The notes: generated from the sequence alone by a model not told the origin. A DNA stretch of 64,000 nucleotides from Iodidimonas muriae (GCF_014647255.1 NZ_BMOV01000007.1:112237-176236); one strand, 5' to 3'. Shown: positions 53,905-63,450, counted from the stretch's first letter. A program made the numbers and translations.

Positions 53905-55179
53905 TTAATGGCGATAGGCAAAGGGTTGATCGCCGCCCAGATCCATATAGCGGTCACGCAATTCGGTCTGGCGTGAAACAAGGTCCATTTCCTGACCAGC
54001 GATAAAGACGGCATCGGGGCTGGACATCACTTCCAAAGGATCGCCGTCCCAAACCACCAGATCGGCGGTTTTTCCGGTCTCCAAAGACCCAAGATCATCG
54101 GCCACGCCATAAAGCTTTGCCGGGTTCAGGGTGATGGCCGCCAGCGCCTTGTCCCATGCCATGCCATTGGCCACCGCATTGCCCGCATATTGCAAGACCA
54201 GCCGCGCATTGTGGCTATCGCCGCCCGTATCGCCGATCACCACCAGAACCCCGGCATCCGCCAAACGGGCCGCATTCTGTTGTGTGGCTGCCAGCATCGA
54301 GAAATCGCCGGGCAGATTATCGAAAGGCTGCACAATCACCGGAATCTTGGCGGCGGCCAATTTATCCGCCACCATCCAGCCTTCAGCAGCACCCACAATG
54401 GCCAGATCCAGCTTTGGCATATCCTGCTTCAAGCGGATGATCTGTAACAGATCACTGGCCCGTTGGGCATGGATCAGCAATTTTTGCTTGCCCGTCACCA
54501 CCTGTTCCAACGCTTCGGCATCCATCGCGCTGACCACACCATCCCAATCAGACGGATTGGGAGATTTGGCATAGCGCTGCGCATCCTTTAGGGCATTGAT
54601 CAGAGTAATCACAGCACCCGCGCGCGAGCCGCCCGCATCGCCGCTTCCCGCCTCGCCCAAAGAGGCGGTCATGAAGGCACGCGAGGTTGTCACCAGATCG
54701 AAGCCTTCGCCCAGATGGATCAACGCCCCTTGCCCTGCAAAAATGCTGTCCCCACCCGATGCGGTCACAGCGGCGCGGGTAATCCCTTCAATGCGGCTGA
54801 CGGGAATAGTGGTGGCCAGCGGATTGATGGCATAGCTGATATCGAACGCCGCATGAAACGGGCTCTCCCCGGAAATGGAGCCATCGCGGGTGCCGCCAAC
54901 GGCGTTTACCTCTACAGCACCAAGCTGGGTGAAAGCGGCGAAGATACCCGGCGTGACCACCTTATCAGAGGCATCGATTTCGCGGTAACCGGACGGGATA
55001 TCAAGCCCGCGCCCCACCGCTTCCACTTTGCCGTCGCGGATCAGAACCGTGGCATTTTCAAGGGTGCCGGCAGGCCCCATGCTGTGAACGGTTCCGCCGG
55101 TAATGGCGACCGTTTGCGCCAAAGCCGAGCCTGTGAGCATCGCCATGCCTGCGATGAAAGAGGTTGCAAGAGTCTTCAT
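53905..55179 (-). CDS. Secreted amidohydrolase-like protein lacking the HxH metal motif
   Basis: The 424-residue protein has a signal peptide (cleavage near ALAQ) and the two-domain amidohydrolase plan, with the beta-sandwich start VAITGGTVHSMGP and the C-terminal GKTADLVVWDGDPL. The position that should carry the HxH metal ligands reads VTPGIFAAFTQLG, so both histidines are gone. Later metal positions have few His residues too, apart from IHAQRA. A conventional binuclear-metal hydrolase role is therefore doubtful. It overlaps the intact amidohydrolase gene upstream by four bases. A non-catalytic partner or a different chemistry is likely (inference). Confidence 0.8.
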   Translation of the reverse strand: MKTLATSFIAGMAMLTGSALAQTVAITGGTVHSMGPAGTLENATVLIRDGKVEAVGRGLDIPSGYREIDASDKVVTPGIFAAFTQLGAVEVNAVGGTRDGSISGESPFHAAFDISYAINPLATTIPVSRIEGITRAAVTASGGDSIFAGQGALIHLGEGFDLVTTSRAFMTASLGEAGSGDAGGSRAGAVITLINALKDAQRYAKSPNPSDWDGVVSAMDAEALEQVVTGKQKLLIHAQRASDLLQIIRLKQDMPKLDLAIVGAAEGWMVADKLAAAKIPVIVQPFDNLPGDFSMLAATQQNAARLADAGVLVVIGDTGGDSHNARLVLQYAGNAVANGMAWDKALAAITLNPAKLYGVADDLGSLETGKTADLVVWDGDPLEVMSSPDAVFIAGQEMDLVSRQTELRDRYMDLGGDQPFAYRH

Positions 55180-56627
55180 TTCGCATCTCCTTCACCGGGT
55201 TGGCCCAGTTCAAAATCCATCACCGGCTGATGGGCTGGATCTGTCATATCCCAGACAAGCGCCCCGTCCACATACACTTTCTCCGCCTTGCTATAGCTGG
55301 AGAAGGGATCGCCAGACCATAAAACCACATCGGCATTCTTACCCGGCTCCAGGCTGCCGGTCTGATCGGCAATGCCCAGCGACCGCGCCGGATTAAGGCT
55401 TAGCCATGTCCAGGCCACTTCCTTGGAAATATCGACGCCGACTTTTTTGGCATCGGCCAAGGATTTGGCAGCTTCTTGATTCAGCCTTTGAATGCCCACA
55501 TCCGAATCGGAATGAACGATGGCGCAGGCTCCGGCTTTGTGAACGAAGGGGATATTTTCACGGATGCCGTCATAGGCTTCCATTTTAAAGCCCCACCAAT
55601 CGGCCCACATGGCTGCGCAGGTTTCATTGTCTGCCAGCAGATCACCGATTTTATAAGCCTCCACCGCATGATGGAAAGCTGTCACTTTATAGCCAAATTC
55701 CTTTGACATATCAATGACCTGAGCCATTTCATCAGCCCGGTAGCAATGCATATGCACAAGGATATCGCCATCCAGAACGCCTTTCAGCGTATCCATTTCA
55801 AGATCGCGGCTGGGGGCCTTTGCCTCTTTTCCAGACGCTTTTTTCGATTCGTAGTCGTCCCATTTTTCTTTATAGGCTGCCGCTTTGATCCAACTGGCGC
55901 GATAACCTGCAAAATTGCCCATACGTGTGGAAGGCGCACGACCCTTTCCGCCATAAACCCGCTTTGGATTTTCACCACAGGCCATTTTCAGGCCATAAGG
56001 GGCGTCGGGGAATTTCATGCCCTGCACGGTGCGCGACGGAACGTTTTTCAAGGTCACACCACGGCCACCAATCAAATTGGCAGAACCGGGCAACACCTGC
56101 AGCGCCGTAACACCGCCCGCAAGGGCGCGCACAAAGCCGGGGTCTTGCGGCCAAACGGAGTGTTCGGCCCACACTTCTGCCGTCACCGGAGCCGTGATTT
56201 CATTGCCATCGGAATGGGCCCGCACGCCCGGAGAAGGATAGACGCCCAAATGGCTGTGCACATCAATAATGCCCGGTGTCACCCATTTGCCTTTGGCATC
56301 GATCACCACGGCATCTGCCGGTGCGTCCAAATTGCGGCCAATAGCGACCACTTTTCCGCCCTGCATAAGAACCGCGCCATCATCAATGCGCTTTCCTGCG
56401 CCATCCAGCACCACCGCATTGCGGATCAGCGTGGGGCGCGACGGTAACGCATGATAGGTCGAAGGATAAGGGCCGGATTTTGATGGTTCGGCCTTCACCA
56501 CCCCACTTGCTGCGTCCCCATTGGCTATGGCGCGTTTGGGGTCCGCCCCATCCGCACTGGCGCAACCGGCAAGGAACAGGGCTGCCGCCGCTGTCGCCGC
56601 AAAAACGGCCTGTTTATTATGAGCCAT
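55176..56627 (-). CDS. Amidohydrolase lipoprotein with intact HxH motif
   Basis: The 483-residue protein has a lipoprotein signal peptide with lipobox LAGC (Cys near residue 22) and an amidohydrolase domain with the metal motif PGIIDVHSHLG, later histidines in HMHCYRADE and TAFHHAVEAY, and the conserved C-terminal GKNADVVLWSGDPF. It probably hydrolyses an imidazolone, dipeptide or cyclic amide in the periplasm. AAGGAGG precedes the ATG. The stop overlaps the next gene by four bases, giving a translationally coupled pair. Confidence 0.85.
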   Translation of the reverse strand: MAHNKQAVFAATAAAALFLAGCASADGADPKRAIANGDAASGVVKAEPSKSGPYPSTYHALPSRPTLIRNAVVLDGAGKRIDDGAVLMQGGKVVAIGRNLDAPADAVVIDAKGKWVTPGIIDVHSHLGVYPSPGVRAHSDGNEITAPVTAEVWAEHSVWPQDPGFVRALAGGVTALQVLPGSANLIGGRGVTLKNVPSRTVQGMKFPDAPYGLKMACGENPKRVYGGKGRAPSTRMGNFAGYRASWIKAAAYKEKWDDYESKKASGKEAKAPSRDLEMDTLKGVLDGDILVHMHCYRADEMAQVIDMSKEFGYKVTAFHHAVEAYKIGDLLADNETCAAMWADWWGFKMEAYDGIRENIPFVHKAGACAIVHSDSDVGIQRLNQEAAKSLADAKKVGVDISKEVAWTWLSLNPARSLGIADQTGSLEPGKNADVVLWSGDPFSSYSKAEKVYVDGALVWDMTDPAHQPVMDFELGQPGEGDAK

Positions 56628-56753
56628 GATGCCTCCTTGAGCATTCTTGTTGTCCCGATGGTGACAACGCTAGCAGGCAATAGGCACCTTTGTCATGCCC
56701 TGAAGAAAACAATGGCGATCTTCCCCGCATCGCCCGTCATTTTTCCAAAAAAA

Positions 56754-56787
56754 AGAGCACCGCCCACTCAGGACGATGCTCTTTTCT
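56754..56787 (-). terminator. Terminator of the POT transporter gene
   Basis: AGAGCA at 56754-56759 and TGCTCT at 56777-56782 form the core of a long stem. On the minus strand a run of T follows. It separates the POT transporter from the amidohydrolase pair. Confidence 0.85.
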
Positions 56788-56805
56788 TCTGCTTATAACA
56801 AAATC

Positions 56806-58416
56806 TTATGGCTGCGATGGCCGAGGCTTTGTTTCAAGCTCGGGATGCATCCCCGGGCTTTGCGCCTCTCCCATTTCTTCATAACCAGCCAATTCGCTAT
56901 CTTTCAGCGTATCAAGATGCATCAGGCGCTTCACAAGCGGCGCGATAACCATCACAGCCACCCCGACCCCGATGGCCACAAGCCCGATGGTCGTATAAAC
57001 CTGCAAAACGCTTTCCTTGGCCAGATCCGTACCGCCCGCATGGCCGCCACCGGTAGCCTGCGCAATAAGACCGCCAACGAAATTACCGCCCGCCGTAGCA
57101 AAGAACCACGCGCCCATGATCAGGCTGGCCATATGCTTTGGTGCCAAACGGTTCATTGCCGAAAGTCCCACCGGGGACAGGCACAGCTCACCCGTGGTGT
57201 GCAACAGATAGATCAGGAAGATGAACACAACCGGCGTTGCCATATTGAGGCCCACCATATGCGCGCCACCCACCAGAACCAAAAAGCCCAGGCCAAGCTG
57301 CACAATGCCAATGCCGAATTTGGCTGGTGTGGAAGGCTCCAGCCCACGCTTGCCAAGGAACACCCAAAGCCATGCAAACACCGGCCCAAACAGCACGATA
57401 TAAATGGGATTGAGCGACTGGAAAATCGAAGCAGGCACGCCGGCGCGATCCACATAACGATCTGTAAACAGATTGAGCGACGATCCCGCCTGTTCAAACA
57501 ATCCCCAGAACAAGGGCTGCAAAGCAATCAGGAACACCACGGCAAAGATTCGATCGCGTTCTTGCGGTGTCAATTTCGTGATGGCGACAACAAGCACATA
57601 GCCCAGCAACACAACGCCGGACCCCATCAACAACCAACCGACCACGCCTTGATATTGGATCAAGGTCCAAATCAGGCCGACAGACGCCACAGAAAGCAGA
57701 TAAAGAAGCCATTCCAGCTTCAGCACGCCGCCAATCCGTTGCGCAAGTTTTTCGGGATTGGGCGATTCGCCACGGCCCATAAGCAAAGGTGTTTTCCAGA
57801 TAAACACCAACAAACCAAGGAACATGCCAAATCCGGCGGCTCCAAAGCCGTATTTCCAGCCATAGGTCTGGCCCAGATAACCGGCGACGAGTGTGCCGAT
57901 GGCCGCACCCACATTGATGCCCATATAAAAGATCGTATAAGCACCGTCGCGGCGTACATCGGTAAGGGAATAAAGCTGCCCCACGATCACCGAAATATTG
58001 GCTTTCAAAAAGCCCGATCCGACAATGATGAAGGACAAAGCCAACCAGAAGATATTGATGGTCGGATCGCCTTGGCCGCCGGTTCCTTCAAAGGCCATCA
58101 GAATATGGCCGCACGTCAACAGGATCGCGCCGAACAAAACCGCTTTTCGCTGGCCTAGATATTTATCGGCCAGATACCCGCCCAAAACCGGCGTGATATA
58201 AACAAGGGATGTATAGGCCCCATAAATGATGGACGCCTTGCCATCGGAAAAAAGCCAATGCTGTGTCAGATAGAAAATCAAAAGCGCCCGCATCCCGTAA
58301 TAGGAAAAGCGCTCCCACATTTCGGTCATGAACAGGACATAAAGCCCCTTGGGATGACCGAGGAATTCCCCTTGAGATCCCCCTGCGGCAGGCGCCGCAT
58401 GTCTGTTGTCAGCCAT
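56806..58416 (-). CDS. POT/PTR2-family proton-coupled peptide transporter
   Basis: A 536-residue transporter with about 14 membrane spans. The POT hallmark EMWERFSYYGMRALL in the first helix includes the ExxER motif. The signature GGYLADKYLGQRKAV and the later FFATAGGNFVGG motif also fit. It takes up di- and tripeptides with protons. The position upstream of two amidohydrolase genes on the same strand suggests peptide or dipeptide degradation, although a terminator lies between. The SD is weak. Confidence 0.93.
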   Translation of the reverse strand: MADNRHAAPAAGGSQGEFLGHPKGLYVLFMTEMWERFSYYGMRALLIFYLTQHWLFSDGKASIIYGAYTSLVYITPVLGGYLADKYLGQRKAVLFGAILLTCGHILMAFEGTGGQGDPTINIFWLALSFIIVGSGFLKANISVIVGQLYSLTDVRRDGAYTIFYMGINVGAAIGTLVAGYLGQTYGWKYGFGAAGFGMFLGLLVFIWKTPLLMGRGESPNPEKLAQRIGGVLKLEWLLYLLSVASVGLIWTLIQYQGVVGWLLMGSGVVLLGYVLVVAITKLTPQERDRIFAVVFLIALQPLFWGLFEQAGSSLNLFTDRYVDRAGVPASIFQSLNPIYIVLFGPVFAWLWVFLGKRGLEPSTPAKFGIGIVQLGLGFLVLVGGAHMVGLNMATPVVFIFLIYLLHTTGELCLSPVGLSAMNRLAPKHMASLIMGAWFFATAGGNFVGGLIAQATGGGHAGGTDLAKESVLQVYTTIGLVAIGVGVAVMVIAPLVKRLMHLDTLKDSELAGYEEMGEAQSPGMHPELETKPRPSQP

Positions 58417-58639
58417 GTATCAATTCTCCACTTCCCAAAACGCCTGCGCTTTGGGGTGCTGCAACCTTGTCATTATGATCTTCTGGATCATCCAAAAGAA
58501 CTTTGTGGCACTCAAAAAACCACAGAATAAACCATTTGCACAGCCCCGCTGAAAGCAACACGGAAAATTCGCCGCCACATTATGTATTGTTTCTTTATAT
58601 TTCACGCTCTTGTGAACAGCAGCGAGCACGCTGTGACAA

Positions 58640-58803
58640 GACATATATGAAAAATTTGGTGTTATTTGTGAGCAATGAACGCGTAATGTTTGTTCAACGC
58701 GGTCGCGGAGCGCACGACGTTCCCCCTGTTCCGACCCACTTGCCTTGGGCTTCGCGATCCCTAAGATCACCCCCGCAGCACCCTCTGCGGGGGTTTTCCT
58801 TTT
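58640..58803 (+). ncRNA. Candidate structured RNA ending in a strong terminator, upstream of pmbA
   Basis: The 470-base gap between the POT gene and pmbA holds no credible gene. Its plus strand has a terminator at 58770-58793 (CCCCCGCAG/CTGCGGGGG, then TTTTCCTTTT) that serves no reading frame. Upstream, GGTCG/CGACC (58701-58736) and CCCA/TGGG (58735-58749) stems can form; they share bases and so compete. Together they look like a 100-160 base RNA or a leader attenuator of pmbA. I considered 6S RNA because of the CCCCCTGTTCCGA segment, but I could not confirm it. Ends are estimated. Confidence 0.4.
58770..58803 (+). terminator. Strong Rho-independent terminator
   Basis: Nine-pair GC-rich stem (CCCCCGCAG/CTGCGGGGG), a six-base loop and TTTTCCTTTT. 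It has no upstream protein gene on the plus strand. Confidence 0.9.
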
Positions 58804-58888
58804 CCGGCCCTTTCTCATATGGCTATGCTTGTCATCGCCCCCGTTGGCGGTCATATAGTTGAGCCTTCCCGGAACATAGCGAGACGTC

Positions 58889-60250
58889 ATGACCACCATA
58901 TCCGCCCAAACGCCCCCGACCGCCGATATTATTGCCGATCTGATCCGCCGTGCTAAAGCTTTGGGGGCCGATGCCGCGGACGCTCTCGCGCTTTCCAGCA
59001 AATCTGTCGCCATCAGCTACCGCATGGGCACATTGGAAGATGCGGAACGATCGGAAAGCATGGCTTATGGCCTGCGGGTGATGATCGGCCAGAGCAGCGC
59101 CACCGTTTCCACATCCGATCCGGGAAAAGATGCGCGGCAAACCCTTGTAGAGCGTGCCATTGCCATGGCCAAGGTAACGCCTCAAGACCCCTTTATCGGC
59201 CTTGCGGACCCTTCTTTGTTTGCCACCAACCGCGATGCACGGGGCATGGATCTGTTTGACGGGCATGTGTTCGATGAAGCGGAACTGACCGACCTTGCCC
59301 GCACAGCCGAAGAAGCCGCCCGCGCCGTTGATGGTGTCACCAATAGCGGCGGAGCCGGAGCCAATGCGGCCCATATGCGTATGGATTTGATGACCAGCAA
59401 CGGATTTTCCGGCGGTTATGAAGGCAGCAGCTATTCCATATCGGCCTCTGTTCTGGCGGGCACCGGAACCCAAATGGAACGGGATTACGACTATAGTGCC
59501 GCGCGCCATTTCGCGGATCTGGACCCGGCTGACATCATTGGAAAACGGGCCGGAGAGCGGGCCGTGCGCAGGCTGGGAGCAGAACGCCTGCCAACGGCAA
59601 AGCTACCGGTAATCTTCGATCCACGCGTTTCCAACAGCCTGCTTGGACATTTTGCACAAGGGGTCAATGGCGCGTCCATTGCGCGGGGAAGCAGCTTTTT
59701 GCGTGATAAAATGGGAGAACAGGTGTTTGCACCCGGCATATCCGTGATTGATGCCCCCACGCGCAAACGCGGCCTGCGATCCCGGCCCTTCGATGCCGAA
59801 GGCGTTATGGTCCGCGACCTGCCCCTTATCGAAGATGGCATCTTGCAAAGCTGGGTGCTCGATTGCGCAACAGCGCGCAAATTGGGCATGCAAACCACCG
59901 GCAGTGCCATGCGGGGGCTTTCCAGCGCGCCTTCGCCCGGCACCAGCAATCTGTATATGGCGGCAGGAACCACCCCGGTGGCCGATCTGATCGGCTCGGT
60001 TTCGCGCGGCTTTTATGTCACGGAACTGATCGGCATGGGCGTCAATCCTGTCACCGGCGATTACAGCCGGGGAGCTGCCGGTTTCCTGATTGAAAATGGT
60101 GCCCTGACCCATCCTGTCAATGAAATGACCATTGCGGGCAATCTTGTCGATATGCTGGCGCGGGCCGTACCGGCGGACGATCTTTCATTCCGCTATGCCA
60201 TAAATGCCCCAACCCTTCTGATCGACCAGATGACAGTCGCCGGCACATAA
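58889..60250 (+). CDS. pmbA: PmbA/TldE-type metalloprotease subunit
   Basis: The 453-residue protein has the TldD/PmbA family layout: an N-terminal domain around SYRMGTLEDAERSESMAYGLRV, the middle region with ISASVLAG, then PVIFDPRVSNSLLGHFAQGVNGASI. The C-terminal part has the PmbA-specific region with NLYMAAG and GVNPVTGDYSRGAAGFLIENG. PmbA pairs with TldD to form the protease that processes modified peptides and antitoxins. No tldD is in the window. A weak SD precedes the ATG. Confidence 0.92.
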   Translation: MTTISAQTPPTADIIADLIRRAKALGADAADALALSSKSVAISYRMGTLEDAERSESMAYGLRVMIGQSSATVSTSDPGKDARQTLVERAIAMAKVTPQDPFIGLADPSLFATNRDARGMDLFDGHVFDEAELTDLARTAEEAARAVDGVTNSGGAGANAAHMRMDLMTSNGFSGGYEGSSYSISASVLAGTGTQMERDYDYSAARHFADLDPADIIGKRAGERAVRRLGAERLPTAKLPVIFDPRVSNSLLGHFAQGVNGASIARGSSFLRDKMGEQVFAPGISVIDAPTRKRGLRSRPFDAEGVMVRDLPLIEDGILQSWVLDCATARKLGMQTTGSAMRGLSSAPSPGTSNLYMAAGTTPVADLIGSVSRGFYVTELIGMGVNPVTGDYSRGAAGFLIENGALTHPVNEMTIAGNLVDMLARAVPADDLSFRYAINAPTLLIDQMTVAGT

Positions 60251-60277
60251 GGGCAGAAATTCGCCAAAATCCATCGA

Positions 60278-60958
60278 TCAGAAATAAATCCGCAGCGCTC
60301 CTACAAACCGGGCGCTGCCGATATCGGCATCCGAATCACTGTCTTCATAGCCCATCGACAGTTCAAAGACCTTATACCCCGCCGCAAAACCCATCCCCCA
60401 ATCGGTTTTGTTTTTGGCATTATCAATGGCTTCATAACCCACATGCGCCGTGCCCGTTAGCCAAGGCAGGCCAGGGATCGGCACTTCGGTTTCCACATAG
60501 CCATAAAGCGTTTGTTCATTGCGCACAGCCCACCGGCCATCAGGGGCATAGCTCAGGCCCGCTGCGGCATAGAACAACCCCAAATCCCGCGACAGCCGGG
60601 CCCGCATTTCCGGATAGACAAAGTCATCCCCGCCCAGAAACCCATCAACAGAAACCGAAAGGTCAAGCTCATAGGCATCCAGCGGCATGACCATACCCAG
60701 AATTCCGCCGGTACGCACATCCGCACCAAACGCATCCACATGAGCCACATTGGCTCCTGCATAGAATTTCTCGCCAAAGTCAAAAAACAGCGCCGCCGAA
60801 GCGCTTGGGTCCTCATCCGACAAAGACAAGCCCCGATCCACAAGATCGCTCATCCCCGCCACGGTGCCCGACAATCCCGACGACATCTGCTGCGCCATGG
60901 CTACCGGAGCAAGGCCAAAGCCCAGAAGTGCGCCGAAACATGCGCCTTTTATGTTCAT
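60278..60958 (-). CDS. TorF-type outer-membrane protein (second copy)
   Basis: The 226-residue protein has a signal peptide ending VAMAQ and a beta-barrel. The TorF-like motif in the first strands is SDLVDRGLSLSDEDPSAS, which corresponds to the DYRFRGVSLSDED segment of the TorF-like protein at 21410-22153. It ends ALRIYF with terminal Phe. It is translated immediately after the M23 peptidase gene with a four-base overlap, so the peptidase and barrel may act in the same envelope process. It converges on pmbA. Confidence 0.8.
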   Translation of the reverse strand: MNIKGACFGALLGFGLAPVAMAQQMSSGLSGTVAGMSDLVDRGLSLSDEDPSASAALFFDFGEKFYAGANVAHVDAFGADVRTGGILGMVMPLDAYELDLSVSVDGFLGGDDFVYPEMRARLSRDLGLFYAAAGLSYAPDGRWAVRNEQTLYGYVETEVPIPGLPWLTGTAHVGYEAIDNAKNKTDWGMGFAAGYKVFELSMGYEDSDSDADIGSARFVGALRIYF

Positions 60959-61779
60959 GGCGCACCTGCGGCATCAGCGGTCTCTTCCAACACCAAGGCG
61001 GGGTCCACACGCACATCGAACCAATTGATGCGCCAATCCACATGGGGGCCGCTGGCCCGCCCCGTTGCGCCAAGGCTTGCCACTTTCTGCCCCTGCTCCA
61101 CATGATCGCCCACCGCCACATCAAGGCTTTGCAGATGCATCAGGGTCGAACTGACACCGAAACCATGATCGATGATCAAAATTCCGCCTTCCAATAAAAA
61201 ATCCGGTTCTGCCAAGCGCACAATACCCGAAGCCGGAGCCAGAACCGGCGTCCCTTTGGGGGCGGCCACATCCAGCCCGTAATGGGGCGAACGGGGCTTG
61301 CCGTTCAAAATACGCTGCGATCCATAAACACCGGAAATCCGCCCCTCAGCGGGAAGTTGGAAGCCATGTTCCCAGAACAACTGTTCGCTGATCTCGCCCC
61401 GGGCTTTGCGTACCATGCCGGTTTCACGCTTGCGGCGGTCATAATATTCAGGCGGCGGCGTGACGGTTTTTGGTGGCAGTCCATCAACCCGTTCAATTTT
61501 GAACGTCCGGTCTTCCAGCTGCAGCAATTGCACCTGCGGCGTCCCATCGGGAGCGATGGTTTCCAGCCTTTGTTCCAAAGGGGCATCCCGGCCAAATCCA
61601 ATGACGAACCGGCCATCGGCGGCCACCATCACCGGCTTATCATTCAGGCGCACACGAGAGCCCGGCGCGGCCAGACCGAAGACCAGCCCACCTTGCGCCA
61701 ACCGGCCTTTCAGCTCTGCCGCCTGCAAAACAGGGGCAAACGCAACCAGACAAACCAATATACCAAGAAACCGCCGCAT
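60955..61779 (-). CDS. M23-family murein metallopeptidase
   Basis: The 274-residue secreted protein has a signal peptide (cleavage near LQAAE), a 100-residue domain of unknown function and a C-terminal LytM/M23 domain. The Zn-binding motif is SPHYGLDVAAPKGTPV (HxxxD), and the second part is GPHVDWRIN (HxH-like). M23 enzymes cut peptide cross-links in peptidoglycan. The start has AGAGGA nine bases upstream. The stop overlaps the TorF-like gene start (ATGA). Confidence 0.9.
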   Translation of the reverse strand: MRRFLGILVCLVAFAPVLQAAELKGRLAQGGLVFGLAAPGSRVRLNDKPVMVAADGRFVIGFGRDAPLEQRLETIAPDGTPQVQLLQLEDRTFKIERVDGLPPKTVTPPPEYYDRRKRETGMVRKARGEISEQLFWEHGFQLPAEGRISGVYGSQRILNGKPRSPHYGLDVAAPKGTPVLAPASGIVRLAEPDFLLEGGILIIDHGFGVSSTLMHLQSLDVAVGDHVEQGQKVASLGATGRASGPHVDWRINWFDVRVDPALVLEETADAAGAP

Positions 61780-61862
61780 CTTATGATCCTCTGCCTTCTT
61801 TTCGCTCAGAATAGGCAAGAGTGCGGCGAGAGCATGGCAGGTGCAAGCGGGTGTTTCAGCTT

Positions 61863-63095
61863 TTAACGGGTCGAGCGATCATGCAGGCGGATGAAGTCTC
61901 TCACCTTGGGCGCGATCACCTCACGCCAGCGGCGACCATTGAAAATACCGTAATGGCCAACCTTGGGGGCCATGAAATAGGATTTCCTGGCCGGGTCCAG
62001 ATTGGTGGCAAGGGTGAGCGCGGCTTTGGTCTGGCCGATGCCGGAAATATCATCGCGCTCGCCTTCCACGCACAAAATCGCGGTTTTCTTGATGGCAGAC
62101 GGGTCAACCGGCTGGTCCCGGTGCATCATTTCACCCTTGGGCAACGCATGGGTTTGAAACACGGTTTCAATGGTTTGGAGATAGAATTCCGCCGTCATGT
62201 CCATCACCGAACGGTATTCCTCATAGAAGGAACGGGTCGCTTCCGCATTTTCCCCGTCGCCTTCCACCAGATGATTGAAGAATTCATGGTGCTTCATCAC
62301 ATGGTCTCCCAGATTCATGCTCATGAATCCGGCAAGCTGCAAAAATCCCGGATAAACCTTGCGCCACATCCCCGCATTGGGCGGCGGCACATGGGTGATC
62401 ACATTGCGCTCAAACCAGCTCAAAGGACGGGTGGTGGCCAAATCATTCACGGCCGTCGGGTTGGCGCGGGTATCGATGGGCCCCCCCATCAAGGTCATGG
62501 ACAAAGGTGCGGCGCGGTTTCCTTCCGCTTCCATCCGCGCAATGGCCGCATAAACCGGCACCGCAGGCTGACAGACCGCCATCACATGACAGTTCGAGCC
62601 AAGATCTTCCAGCCAGCCAATGACATAATCAATATAATCATCCAGATCGAACCGGCCCTCGAACACCGGAATATCCCGGGCATCGCGCCAATCGGTGATG
62701 TACACATCATGGTCGGGCAACAAAGCCTCCACGGTGCCCCGCAGCAGCGTTGCAAAATGCCCGGACATGGGGGCCACAAGCAGTAATTTCGGATCATCGG
62801 GGCGGCGCGCATCGCGGGTGAAGCGTCTCAGCTGCCCGAACGGGCGGCGAAACATGGTTTCTTCCGATATCTTGACCTTCCGGCCATCAATCTCGGTCCA
62901 ATCCAGATCGAAGCGCGGTTTGCCATAGCGGCGTGTCGTATGCTCGAACAAATCCAGCGCCGCCGAAGCCACGCGGCCCGCGGGGGTGTAGCTCAGTGGA
63001 TTATAAGGATTGCGGAAAAAAATCTGTCCATTATCGGCGGCGAATCGCAAAGGAGCAACAGCGGTGTGCTGGAGTTCATATAGAGAATAAAGCAT
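61863..63095 (-). CDS. phaZ: Intracellular polyhydroxyalkanoate depolymerase
   Basis: A 410-residue alpha/beta hydrolase of the PhaZ family. The nucleophile is Cys175 in VMAVCQPAVP, matching the Cys-nucleophile lipase box of Ralstonia-type enzymes. The region VAPMSGHFATLLRGTVEALLP and the C-terminal VGHYGIFNGRRWR with its His are conserved. It mobilises stored PHB granules. The start at 63095 has AAGGAG about 12 bases ahead; the longer frame to 63155 lacks a signal. It suggests that PHA is made by genes elsewhere. Confidence 0.93.
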   Translation of the reverse strand: MLYSLYELQHTAVAPLRFAADNGQIFFRNPYNPLSYTPAGRVASAALDLFEHTTRRYGKPRFDLDWTEIDGRKVKISEETMFRRPFGQLRRFTRDARRPDDPKLLLVAPMSGHFATLLRGTVEALLPDHDVYITDWRDARDIPVFEGRFDLDDYIDYVIGWLEDLGSNCHVMAVCQPAVPVYAAIARMEAEGNRAAPLSMTLMGGPIDTRANPTAVNDLATTRPLSWFERNVITHVPPPNAGMWRKVYPGFLQLAGFMSMNLGDHVMKHHEFFNHLVEGDGENAEATRSFYEEYRSVMDMTAEFYLQTIETVFQTHALPKGEMMHRDQPVDPSAIKKTAILCVEGERDDISGIGQTKAALTLATNLDPARKSYFMAPKVGHYGIFNGRRWREVIAPKVRDFIRLHDRSTR

Positions 63096-63450
63096 AGGCT
63101 TGAGACACTCCTTGTTACCCATTTTGCGGCAGTGCAGAAAATATCCACTCCACACCTTCGCACATGCAACGTTAAATTATGCAAAAGAATATAACAATGC
63201 CTCTTTATTTATCATTTTCATGGTTACCAGCTCATTAACAAGCAAGAAACACAAAGATTATCCAGAAATTTGAGCCGGTTAAATTATTATCCCCCCTTGG
63301 CAAAGGGATTTTGCGCTGCAATATCAACGGGCTTTCAAGGCAGGCCCTGCGCAATGATATTGTCAAATTCCCATGCCGTGCCCAATTGACAGCCCTCTTT
63401 CACAAACTCATAATTATGAAATATTATTTTGATATTGGCCTATATAAATT
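63096..63450. other. AT-rich intergenic region between phaZ and the LuxR-type gene
   Basis: About 350 bases without a credible gene. A near-match to a CtrA site (TTAC, seven bases, TTAA at 63224-63238) is present. The 3' half is AT-rich and likely holds the promoter of the gene at 63451. Confidence 0.4.

Noticed and set aside
56776..58158. A 460-codon open frame on the plus strand opposite the POT transporter.
   Set aside because: The product is rich in His, Gln and Arg with no membrane or domain logic, while the minus strand encodes an evident POT protein.
58640..58803. Firm naming as 6S RNA.
   Set aside because: The CCCCCTGTTCCGA-like segment is not enough, and the long closing stem of 6S was not seen. 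It is reported only as a candidate RNA.
58503..58862. Plus-strand frame over the orphan terminator.
   Set aside because: It runs through the terminator stem and has a Pro/Arg-rich tail without features.
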